NCBI GenBank assembly: GCA_949152475.1
Contig: CASCJZ010000520.1
Span: 682,001-746,000 of the forward strand
Direction of reading: 5' to 3'
DNA length: 64,000 bases
Origin: Terebella lapidaria
Lineage: Eukaryota > Annelida > Polychaeta > Terebellida > Terebellidae
Part shown: positions 12,686-22,702 of the stretch, in pieces
Position numbering within the stretch: the first letter of the stretch is position 1
Layout: each line of letters begins with the position of its first letter
Program-made: the position numbers and the translations under genes
Notes under the pieces: generated by a model
What the model was told of the DNA's origin: nothing
What the model saw: the letters and a program-made list of their open reading frames with translations, nothing else
Database searches by the model: none

Positions 12686-15222
12686 TCGGCCATAGGCCAA
12701 CACTTGACGAAATAACTAAACATTTGTTTACATTTAAAACATTTACTCATTAATTACACATTGAAAATATATACTGAACAACTTCTAGCATTAGAAATTG
12801 GCACTTTTAAGACACCTCCTGAGCATCACCCAGCAGAAAAATTCACAATTTTAGAAATTAGACAAGAGTTGCTTCATTTTCACAGTGACCTTGGACCTTG
12901 AATTCTGAATTTTCACAAATTTGTTAGAATTAATAATGCACAACTCCTGAGCAGACATACATATTGAATCTTTATGACGTCTCCTGAGCAAGACCCAGCC
13001 ATTTGAGACTGACTCATTCAAAACATTCAATCGATGTGTGTATCAACATAATATATACTACTAACAGCACAAAATTTTGATGATGTCAATATAAGAAAAA
13101 ATATAAAATACAACACTGCTATAAATGTTCGTTACTACAACTTGGTAACTTTCATATCATGATGCTGCATCTTTGGAGAACTATCTAATGAGTTCAAGCA
13201 GATCGTGATGGCCGTTTTTGCATGCCATACTGGTGTTATATGACAGAGGCAACGATAATTTTTGCACGCCATATTAGTACCAAATGATCATTCAACAGTG
13301 TATATTCATAATATATCAAAACAAATTGCAAAAGGTTCTTGGATAAAACCACTATAATAGATTATAATGGTACTGGATATTCTTGAAAAAAATAAAGAGC
13401 AAAAAAAAAATATTTAAAAGCAGGTAGATTCGAACTCGCAGAGTCAAAAGCCTACGTGTTAGAGAGCGAGCGCTGGAACCACTCGGCCACCGAGCCATCA
13501 TACAATACATTGCCATATTTCCCTTCCCCATGGAGAACAACATTTACTGTACATGTATGACCGCATGCATGTCGGCATGACTGCACGAAAAAATCGATCC
13601 AAAATAACTGTAACTTTATAACCTAAACTAGTATTGATAACCAACTTTCACAGTCAACTCAATTGGAGAATTAGGGCAAGAAAAGTCCACGTTTCACATT
13701 TGTGTATTCAAAGCTGCATAAAACATTTCATATCTCCTATAAATTGGCAACTTATGTGAGGTAATTTTGCGGCCACTACACTAGGGCTACCACTATGCAA
13801 CTTGCACATGACCCCCAGATTTTCGGCACCGGGCGATAATCGGGACTTTTGGTCGTACGACCATCGCACATACACCATTTGACGCCGAATTAACCATATA
13901 AAAATACAAAAATACTGACAAAAATTAATGTTGATCAAAAGTGGAATTATTGCGATTTTTCGATTTTGACCTTTTACATAACCTTGACCTTAATTTTCAA
14001 CCTTGAGTTAAGAATCTCCACAGATTTGTTCAATTTCATAAGGCACAACTCCTGAGTAAAAATCAATAACCCATATCAGAAATTGGCCTCGCAATATGGG
14101 GTTGAAGGTTGCAAGACATGAAACCATAAAATCATGACCCTCAAATTTTCGACCTGGACCGAAAATCGGGAGTTTTGGTCGTACGACCATCGGGCATGCA
14201 CCACAGGACGCGGAATTGACCATAAAAAAATATAAAAATACTCAGAAAAAAAAACATTGAATGAAAACGGAGTTATTGCGATTTTTCCATTTTGACCTTT
14301 ACTATGACTTTAACTGTAATTCTTGATCTTGAGTCCTACATCTTTACACATATGTTCAGTATGATAAGACACACCTACTGATTAAAAATCAGCAACTTCT
14401 ATCGGATTCTGACTCCACAATAACGGTTTGAATATTGCACAAAATACAAATGATCTGAAAACCCCCAAATGTTCAACCATGGGCGATAATCGGGAGTTTT
14501 GGTCGTACAACCATCGGACATACGTCAGCTGATGTCGAATTGACCAAATAAAAATACAAAAATGTTTAGAAAAATTAATTTTGATCAAATGCCAAGTTAT
14601 TGCAATTTTTCGATTTTGACCTTTACTATGACCTTAACTCTAATTCTTGACCTTGAGTCCTATAACTTCACAATCATGTTTTGTGTGATAAGGCACAACT
14701 TCTGAGTGAAAATCAGCAACATATATCGGGAATTTGCTCTATAATATGGTTTTGAATATTGCGAGGTAGAAAAAAACCTAAATTCGTGACCCCCAAATTT
14801 TCGACCTGGACCGAAAATCGGGAGTTTTGGTCGTACGACCATCGGGCATGCATCATATGATGCGGAATTGACCATAAAAAAATATAAAAATAGCTAGAAA
14901 AAATAACATTGATTAAAAACGGAGTTATCGCGATTTTTCGATTTTGACCTTTTGCTTGACCTTGACCTCAATTTTTGACCTTGACCTCCCAAAAGTTAAT
15001 CACTTGGTCGAGTATTGACTGCACAACTTCTGACAAATTTTCAGCACTCTACGATCAAAACTGTGACCTGTGGAGCGCTAACAAACAAACAAACAAACAA
15101 ACAGACAGACAGACAAACGCAACTGACCAACATACTTGACGAAATTTAATTTCGTCAAGTAACAAACAGACAGACAAACGCAACTGACCAACATACTTGA
15201 CGAAATTTAATTTCGTCAAGTA
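12686..15222 (+). mobile_element. Unit B5 (type 1, doubled tail)
   Basis: A near copy of B1 carrying a tRNA-like module (13433-13496, minus) and four ~325-bp blocks. It ends in two consecutive tails: hairpins at 15134-15160 and 15195-15221, each with its own CAGACAGACAAACGCAACTG lead-in. The second tail abuts the host flank at 15223-15227. Confidence 0.7.
13433..13496 (-). repeat. tRNA-derived module in unit B5
   Basis: The minus strand carries TGGCCGAGTGG and GAGTTCGAATC, as in B1; the third copy of the same module. Confidence 0.55.
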
Positions 15223-15226
15223 AAAA

Positions 15227-16408
15227 GCTATACACTAGCGGACGGAGATATCCAGGATTACAATATAGTTCATGCCATACCATGCATGTAACAATAATCT
15301 TTAATTATATACAATAATTATATACACAGATGAAAATGCTCAAGTCGCGAGCCTTACATAACTGCTACACTACTACATCAGCGGGTGGGTAAATATGGGA
15401 TGAATAGCAGGTGGGTGCATACATCTCTTGATAACAACTATCGTGTGAATATCGATGATAAGTAATTTACTCAGCAGTGAAGCGCAATCATATGATTAGG
15501 AATCATTCTGCCAGACATTTACTATCAAAGCTTCCACATAGTGATATGGGCATTGATGTAATAACTTGGTGTCGCACACCATGTACTGTTCCTCCCGGTG
15601 TGCGTCTTGCGTACAAGCCCCAGTCACGTGTTCGCTGTCCTGTCTCTGACAAAATTTGTTACATGTACCTGTGAGTGTGTGGTCGGATTCGATGGCTTCC
15701 AGTAAGAAGACTATTTCGTCAGCACATGTAGCCTTATCTCTTTCCGGAATAACCTCGTCAGCGGCCTGAAACATTTTGATTGAATGAATGAATGAATAAA
15801 TATTGTTTATTTTACATCGCATATAAGGCAGGTATAGATGTACACACATGTAGCTTATGTGACAAGATACAACCAAGCATATATATGAGTATACATTATT
15901 ACATTTACATCGCGCAAAGCAATGAAACACACACGAAAATTCATTGTTGAAAGAGAGAAGCACATAATCGAGCACAAGATATCTATAAAAATGTTTCTGC
16001 TTGTGGAATTCTTTCAATTCAGCCATTGTTTTACATTAGAACATGGGACATGATGCCTCGTATAGGCGAAAAATGAAAGGTGACTGTAGGTAAAAAAAAA
16101 TATAAAATCAAAAATTATTATTCTATAATTACCCAGAATTTCATACTAATCATCAACGGCTGTTTATACCAGTTTTGCTGGATTTCCACTTGAGGGCAAT
16201 TATATAAATTCAGTACCTTGGAAATCAATAATCTGAAGAAAGGCTTACTAGATTTTCTAGAGGAGTTTGATAGTCAAAACTCAATAGGCCAAAACTAAAC
16301 ACTACAATTATTATAAACTGCTCGTATTCCAAGCTATGGGCGGGGCCAATATATGGGCCAATAAAGGGACCGCTATACACTAGCGGACGGATATACCAGG
16401 GGCTCTCG
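15227..16408 (-). mobile_element. Possible minus-strand element D carrying an exon-like piece
   Basis: On the minus strand both ends carry nearly the same motif: CCGTCCGCTAGTGTATAGC at 15227-15250 and at 16369-16392. The right end goes on into GAGAGCCCCTGG, which resembles the C-family head GAGAGCCCCTAGG. The left end closes with the small palindrome GCTAgtgtaTAGC before a T-run, where the composite later inserted. This suggests another non-autonomous rolling-circle-like element about 1.2 kb long. Its true 5' edge is uncertain and could instead lie inside a larger element. It contains a (TGAA)n microsatellite and the exon-like 15669-15765. Confidence 0.4.
15669..15765 (-). pseudogene. Exon-like fragment, unknown gene (copy 1)
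   Basis: On the minus strand AAAATGTTTCAG (acceptor) is followed by 97 bases open in one frame and then by GTACATGT (donor). The peptide starts AADEVIPERDKATCADEI and goes on VFLLEAIESDHTLT. It begins in phase 0 and ends in phase 1. The wider frame 15496-16026 (176 codons) is open on both sides, but its flanks look like AT-rich non-coding DNA. I do not recognise the family. It could be a real exon, a gene piece captured by element D, or chance. An identical copy lies at 22606-22702. Confidence 0.35.
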
Positions 16409-16868
16409 CTCCAGCAACATCTCTAGGCAGGCGCGCCCTGTGCGACCGACCGGCTTCATTTAATTACCAGGTGTGCTATCCTCCCCTTCCCCTTGCAACT
16501 AGTAGGCCAGATATTCCAGCACGTGCAACATTTATTTTCCATAGGGTCAGGCAAATACTGGATTTATACCACACAGAGACTTTATTATTTTTCTGACGAC
16601 AACGTCGTCTTTCTGCGGCCGATACAGTGTTTTATTACCGACACTCTCTTCTATAAATTAGCAGTCGTGTTATCTCCTAATGTGTGTTGTTCTTTTCCTC
16701 TGTTATTAGGCCAAATGTAGACCACTTTAACAATAGTTGGTCAATTGTGAACCATAAGAACAACATTTACTGCAAACAGTGGCCACACTGACAACATAGG
16801 ACCGAAAGTAGGATGCATCGACATTAATATGCCAAAAGTAGGCAATAATACGATAGGACACTGACAAT

Positions 16869-16906
16869 AATCATAGACATAGAGTGTATATTCTATGTCT
16901 ATGATT
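16869..16906. repeat. Perfect 15-bp hairpin
   Basis: The arms are AATCATAGACATAGA and TCTATGTCTATGATT with an 8-base loop; it also occurs at about 23816-23853 in copy 2. It could be the footprint of a tiny inverted-repeat element or simply a hairpin; no function is visible. Confidence 0.7.
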
Positions 16907-17035
16907 AGTAGGTCACACTGGCAATATTAGCTCAAGGTAGGACATACAATTTCGAGATGCAACTACTATATATGATTTATATATATATATATATATATAT
17001 GATTTATTTCGTAACTTTTAGTTCATCTTGATTTA

Positions 17036-17140
17036 TTATCTAGAAATTTTGAGTTACTATCTAGAAATTTTGAGTTATTATCTCGAAATTTTGAGTTATT
17101 ATCTCGAAATTTCGAGTTATTATCTAGAAATTTTGAGTTA
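17036..17140. repeat. 21-bp tandem repeat
   Basis: About five units of TTATCTAGAAATTTTGAG(TT), alternating TCTAGAAATTTTGAG and TCTCGAAATTTCGAG. Copies 1 and 2 differ in which variant fills one position. Confidence 0.7.
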
Positions 17141-17996
17141 ACTAAATTTCTCCCTTGGCAGCAATACGGCACCATACACACGCACAATATTAGGCAATAA
17201 AAGAATTAGGCCAGAGGCAAGACACTAATAATATTAGGCCAAAAGTAGGGAGTACCGATGATGTCACTCCACAAGTAGGATATACTGACAATATACGAGC
17301 CAAGAGCAGGACCAAAATTCGGACACACTGACAATGTTATATCAAGTGCGCCCAGGGATTCGGAATTTTGAATTATCAAAACGCACTATCATTACTGAAA
17401 AACAAGCCCAATTACTAAACCAACTATTTACACACAGATACCGAACACAATAGTGTCCAGAGTACAATAAATCTAATACTGTTCTGTCTGGGTGACCAAT
17501 ATCGCACAGTCTGCATTCAGACTGGAGTGAGTTGTAAACAAATGAGTTATTGTTCTACGTCTTTCGCTTGCTAATTGTGCTCGCCTAGCGGCTCGCACCA
17601 GTAAGCGAAAGTTCGAGACATAATACAATGATCTATACTTATTATATATCTATATATTTTTTTAAAAAGCAATCGTTTCGATTATGCTTCTAAGAATTTG
17701 GAGAATGAGTGTGATCATCAAAATGGGCTCTCAGTACTGGTAGAAAATATGAATATTTTACACCATAAAAATCTTGCAGTTTTTGTATAAAATGTCATGA
17801 AATTAAACAAAGTATTGCATGTCTAGGTGTCCACTACGGGACTAATCATATGTTTGTGATGAAACGGTGTCGATCTACCTATGATTCTGATATAAACAAC
17901 ACCACTTTTTTCTGAAATAGATCGATTTTGTTTCTACGTTATGTTCTTTGTTTTTCTAGCTGAACATTTTAAAGTACACGGAAATATAAAACTTAC

Positions 17997-18180
17997 CTAG
18001 CTTCTGTTCAATCCTGAGAGCAAGGCAATTAGAACGCAAAGAGGAACCGCAGTCATGAATCCTCAGAACTTTGGGATATTTCACTATGTCACGTGGCCTG
18101 AGCCTCGATGGTTTGAGATAAGCAGCATAAAATGCAGTTTTATTAAAATAAGATCCGCTTCTTCGAATTATCTTATACAT
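17997..18180 (-). pseudogene. Exon-like fragment, weak mTERF-like motif (copy 1)
   Basis: On the minus strand an ATG at 18180 opens 61 codons and one base, followed by a strong donor (CTAG|GTAAGT, 17997/17996). The peptide holds LRPRDIVKYPKVLRIHD and a later LALRIEQKLG. 'DIxKYPxxLxx' followed by a leucine-rich stretch resembles one mTERF repeat, but one repeat is weak evidence. The donor is phase 1, while the acceptor of 15669-15765 is phase 0, so the two pieces would not join directly. It may be a first exon, a leftover of a gene, or chance. Copy 2: 24932-25115. Confidence 0.3.
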
Positions 18181-19148
18181 AGCTACTTTAGTACTACTAG
18201 AGTAGCTATACTGACTTCTCGTCAGAAATCGTTATAACATATTATAATTATATGTTCCCTTACTTATACTCAGTGGGTATCCCTCATTTATATCCCGGGA
18301 GTATTTTTACATATTAACAGATAAATCACCACACCAAAGTTGCTAGTTTGTCCGCGGAAATGATATGGCTCTTTTGTGAACAGGGTGTAAACAAACAAAT
18401 ATCTTGGCAGCGGTATCATATAAAACATCTGTGGGTATCGTAAAACCTTCAGGACTGCCATAGATCTAATCATCATTAGCGCGGGCGCGGCTTCACTGAG
18501 TACAAGTTGCTTGCGCTACCTGTTGATATCGTCATGTATATCTTCTAGAGAGAATGTCTTGGGAAAATGAGCTGGGATAAGCGTTGTCAATTATCTAATT
18601 ACGTGGGAAATATATTAGCAGTCTATATTTTGATAAATTAACGACCCCCTCAATGTTAATGCATCGCGATGGCAGGGCATACATCGAATGATTAGAGTTT
18701 ATAACATCGATTTTTTAAAACATACATGTAGGTACCCAGGCCACCGATACATGTCAACCAGTTTAGACAGTTAGGTGTTATAATAAAGTAATAAAATAAT
18801 ATAAACTCGATAAAATTGCGTATTAGAACATTCACGTGTATCATTACCAACAAAATATTGAGTAATAACCTGTCATTACGATGAAATGTGTGTTCCGCAA
18901 CCCTGATTGAAACACATGCCTAGTTACACTCGATCATCGCGTTACACGTATTTTTGAACGGCACGGATAATATTGATGCTTGACCATACACGTAGACGCA
19001 GAAACTAGCATTTATTGGCTTATAATCATGACTAATGGGCTCATTATGGGTGTGTGAATCGAAGTGAATATAATATTATTTCCGAAATTTATTACATCCC
19101 AGGATAATCACAAATAGACCAATCACCAGAGAGCAGCACTGATGATGC
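18181..19148. other. AT-rich non-coding stretch
   Basis: No gene, RNA or named repeat seen. Reading frames are short and there is no tandem structure. It is duplicated at about 25116-26083. Confidence 0.5.
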
Positions 19149-19262
19149 CCACCTGGTACGACTGTATGGGCACCAGATATATTACAGTATACGCATAAGA
19201 CGATCTGGTACCCATTATCATGGGGACCAGGTTTCGACCTGGTACCCATCTTATCGTACCAG
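19149..19262. repeat. Imperfect ~114-bp palindrome (GGTACCAGG-rich)
   Basis: CCTGGTACGA at the left pairs with TCGTACCAGG at the right. Between them TATGGGCACCAGAT pairs with ATCTGGTACCCAT-type segments, and ACCAGGTTTCGACCTGGT forms a hairpin with a TTCG loop. The whole can fold as a long stem or cruciform. Just beyond it, near 19305-19345, AATAGACGC / GCGTCTATT is a further inverted repeat. Copy 2 lies at about 26084-26197. Confidence 0.65.
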
Positions 19263-19354
19263 GAATATGAATCGGGTGACGTATGAATATCAGGTATATC
19301 GTAACATAATAGACGCACCCCCTTAGCTTTTGCAACGCGCCCGGCGCGTCTATT

Positions 19355-19692
19355 AGGACATATACGGTATGGCACAACTAATGATGACCTTGAACTAGAC
19401 CTCAGTAGACCTTGAGTGCCAAATGTCTGACTGGGAATGTGTACATTGGCCTGAGTGGCCTATACTTTTGCACCCAGACGTATCTTTGTATTATGAACAT
19501 ATAGAAAATCAAATACCGCAACCGTACCTGTAATGGTGACATTGAAGTTCACATTGATGACCTTGATTGGTAAATCTCATGGTCATAATGTTCACACTGA
19601 TAACCTTGATTGATAAATCTCAAGGTTTGTTACATTCCATTATCCAAACCAAAATTGTCCGGTAACCTATCTTAGACTTTGGGCTAATTTTT
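19355..19692 (+). mobile_element. 3' fragment of a family A element
   Basis: It matches the right third of the complete A element (near 28230-28537), including the TTGATTGGTAAATCTC lines, the tail TTGTCCGGTAACC and a GGGCTAA end followed by five T. It abuts the next A head at 19693. The left part is missing. Confidence 0.7.
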
Positions 19693-21254
19693 AGGTTACC
19701 GGACCTATGGTCCGTAACCTATTGGCGTGGCGATGCGTCCGGCGTCGTCGTCGTCGTCCGTCGTCGTCGTCGTCCGTCAACAATTTTATCTTTAAAGTTT
19801 ACGATCAAATTTTTCTGAAATTTTGCACAAAAATGCCTAAAAATATTTCGAGAGGGAGGTATTTTTTAGTTTTTTTATTTTCGCATTTTTTTCAAAATGG
19901 CAGCCGTTTTCGTCGAAAAACGGTCAATTTTGGACTTTGGCGGCCATTTTCTCAAAATCTGTTCAATAACTTTTTTTTTATTGATGCATAACACTCCTCA
20001 TATGTACCCCTGTGACATGTATAAATTTCGTTGCGCTTGAATCGCTCGAAGTGGGCCATTTTGGGCCCAAACTCGGCCCAAATGGGACTTTCCCATGTTA
20101 AATTCTCCTATGCTTTATAATGGGACACATTAAAGCCTAATATCTCACTTAATATTGAGATTAGAGACTAGGAATCAATTGTGGACATATAGGAAATGAT
20201 ATATGCTGAATATTGTCGTGACCTTGAATTTGACCTCTGACCTTGGTTTCAAGGTCAGAGCAGCCGTTTTCGTCGAAAAATGGCCAATTTTGGACTTCGA
20301 CGGTCGTTTTCTCAAAATCTGTTCAGTAACTTTTTTTTCTTATTGATGAAAAACACTCCTCATATGTACCCCTGTGACATGTATAAATTTCGTTGCGCTT
20401 GAATCGCTTGAAGTGGGCCATTTTGGGCCCAAACTCGGCCCAAATGTGACTTTCCCATGTTAAATTTTCCTATGCTTTATAATGGCACACATTAAGCCTA
20501 ATATCTCACTTAATATTGAAATTAGAGACTAGGAATGAATTGTGGACATACAGGAAATGATATATGCTGAATATTCTCGTGACCTTGAATTTGACTTTTG
20601 ACCTCATTTTCAAGGTCACAGGACAAAATGGCTAATATCTCGCTTATTATCGACTTTACAGTTTAGGAATCAATTGTGAACATATAGGAAATGATATATG
20701 CTGAATATTTTCGTGACCTTGAATTTGACCTTTGACCTCATTTCCAAGGTCGCAGGACAAAATTGCTAATATCTCGCTTATTATCGACTTTACAGCTTAG
20801 GAATCAGTTGTGAACATATAGGAAATGATATATGCTGAATATTTTCGTGACCTTGAATTTGACCTTTGACCTCATTTCCAAGGTCGCAGGACAAAATTGC
20901 TAATATCTCGCTTATTATCGACTTTACAGCTTAGGAATCAGTTGTGAACATATAGGAAATGATATATGCTGAATATTCTTGTGACCTTGAATTTGACCTT
21001 TGACCTCATTTTCAAGGTCACATGACAAAATGGCTAATATCTCGCTTATTATCGACTTTACAGTTTAGGAATCAATTGTGAACATATAGGAAATGATATA
21101 TGCTGAATATTTTCGTGACCTTGAATTTAACCTTTGATCCCATTTTCAAGGTTAGAGATATGGCGATTTCAGTGGTCACCTTGAATTTGACCTTCAACTT
21201 CCTCGGCTTAACTCTGTATATTTCTCCGGTAACCTTTCTAGCCCATTGGGCTAA
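19693..21254 (+). mobile_element. Family A element, copy 1
   Basis: The head AGGTTACCGGACC is followed by its own palindrome arm GGTCCG..AACC and a GTCGTC microsatellite. Two unlike spacer blocks (with CAAAATGGC and CTCATATGTACCCC lines) follow, then an array of ~134-bp repeats (TATCTCGCTTATTATCGAC ... TGACCTTGAATTTGACC). The tail TCCGGTAACC is followed by the hairpin TAGCCcattGGGCTA and a run of T. It is non-coding, with one more ~134-bp repeat than its partner at 26627-29684. Confidence 0.75.
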
Positions 21255-22605
21255 TTTTTTTTTTTTGGATTGAATCAATTATGCAGTGATGGCGGCCATT
21301 TTCGGCATATGTATTCATCTATTATTTATGCATGATTATTATTCGCTATTAATAATGCGTGCCAGCATTTTTATGCACTGGGTAAAAATGCTAGATATGT
21401 TTTGTAGCACAATCTCCAGCCAGGAGATTCAGTTGCATGAATGCAGTAATTCGGGGCGGAATCCAGGCCTGATACTTATAATGTAAATATCTAGAATGGG
21501 CAAGGTGGGTGTTTTTTGTTGTGTAGTATCATGGGTCATACAACGAAATTGTATGAACATTCTCTGCTGACAGAGGATACTTCTTGAAAGCGTATTATAC
21601 TTTGTTGACTGCATTAGTCTTCCCACACTGTTCCTATACTTTGGGGCTTGTGTTTTCTCTGGAAATCTTACTTATATTTAAATGTAAATCTCAATCTATT
21701 ACCACCGATACAGCCAAATTTTGATGATTCCAATAACAAACGTAAAACACAACATTTTGCAATCGTAGCATTATATTACTCGCCTATTATGTTGCCACAC
21801 TTTGACGTATTCGTATCCAGATGTTTCTTGTTGTTAAAAATATTCTATATTTTGTCGTCGTGCAACTTATTTCATTTCATACTTTTGTCATCGGAATGTT
21901 GATCGTTTTATATATAACCCTGCCGGTAGCACTGAAATTGGAAGAAGCAAGAGGGGCAAGGGTTTCATCAGTATTTGGAAGTGTACGAATATCAGAGGGC
22001 CTGCACTTAACAGTCATGTATCATCCAATTTAAGAAAAATAATGGATGCTGAATCAAAATTCATAACAAACAAGAATTTCCAGTGTGAAAGCATTTATTC
22101 ACGTCCATCATGCATTTGCCATCAAGTGAAAAAATACCATCGTTGAATGATAATCAATAAAAGCTATACACTAGCGGACGGAGATATCCAGGATTACAAT
22201 ATAGTTCATGCCATACCATGCATGTAACAATAATCTTTAATTATATACAATAATTATATACACAGATGAAAATGCTCAAGTCAGCGAGCCTTACATAACT
22301 GCTACACTACTACATCAGCGGGTGGGTAAATATGGGATGAATAGCAGGTGGGTGCATACATCTCTTGATAACAACTATCGTGTGAATATCGATGATAAGT
22401 AATTTACTCAGCAGTGAAGCGCAATCATATGATTAGGAATCATTCTGCCAGACATTTACTATCAAAGCTTCCACATAGTGATATGGGCATTGATGTAATA
22501 ACTTGGTGTCGCACACCATGTACTGTTCCTCCCGGTGTGCGTCTTGCGTACAAGCCCCAGTCACGTGTTCGCTGTCCTGTCTCTGACAAAATTTGTTACA
22601 TGTAC

Positions 22606-22702
22606 CTGTGAGTGTGTGGTCGGATTCGATGGCTTCCAGTAAGAAGACTATTTCGTCAGCACATGTAGCCTTATCTCTTTCCGGAATAACCTCGTCAGCG
22701 GC
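22606..22702 (-). pseudogene. Exon-like fragment, unknown gene (copy 2)
   Basis: The duplicate of 15669-15765, with the same frame, acceptor and donor. Identity here reflects the recent duplication and says nothing about function. Confidence 0.35.

Larger units (their letters stand above)
756..15222 (+). mobile_element. 14.5-kb composite of rolling-circle-like units, absent from copy 2
   Basis: The block begins with TCGGCCATAGGCC and ends with the hairpin ACTTGACGAAAT...ATTTCGTCAAGT, and lies in a short A-run (T-run on the other strand). The empty site is visible in copy 2 near 22160: four A there, four A plus five A around the filled site. Inside are six units in the same orientation (heads at 756, 3132, 5647, 7824, about 10977 and 12686), with hairpin tails only at 5615, 10944, 12651, 15134 and 15195. 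No transposase, Rep/helicase or endonuclease frame is visible, so it is non-autonomous. The ends (5' palindrome, head segment complementary to the tail hairpin, insertion in an A/T-run, CAAA microsatellite near the tail) fit Helentron/HINE-type elements. The family name is an inference; the block and its edges are seen directly. Confidence 0.8.
16409..17996. other. AT-rich non-coding stretch with hairpins and short repeats
   Basis: No gene seen. It holds scattered loose repeats of the form 'aggccaaaagtagg...acactgacaat' (16740-17330), a perfect hairpin (16869-16906), a (TA)n run near 16978-17000, an array of ~21-bp TTATCTAGAAATTTTGAG repeats (about 17036-17140), and a second hairpin (about 17567-17613) with arms CTTTCGCTTGCT / AGTAAGCGAAAG. 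All are repeated in copy 2, where the (TA)n run and one 21-bp unit differ slightly. Confidence 0.6.
15223..21302. repeat. Tandem unit, copy 1, right part
   Basis: It matches copy 2 from 22161 onward at a constant offset of about 6935-6937 up to 19977, and then at about 8430 once copy 2 has received its extra element and copy 1 keeps one extra ~134-bp repeat (near 20777-20910). Mismatches are rare, roughly one per several hundred bases. The right edge is near 21302, where copy 1 leaves GGCGGCCATTTT for new sequence while copy 2 goes on with TTATGCCG. Confidence 0.85.
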
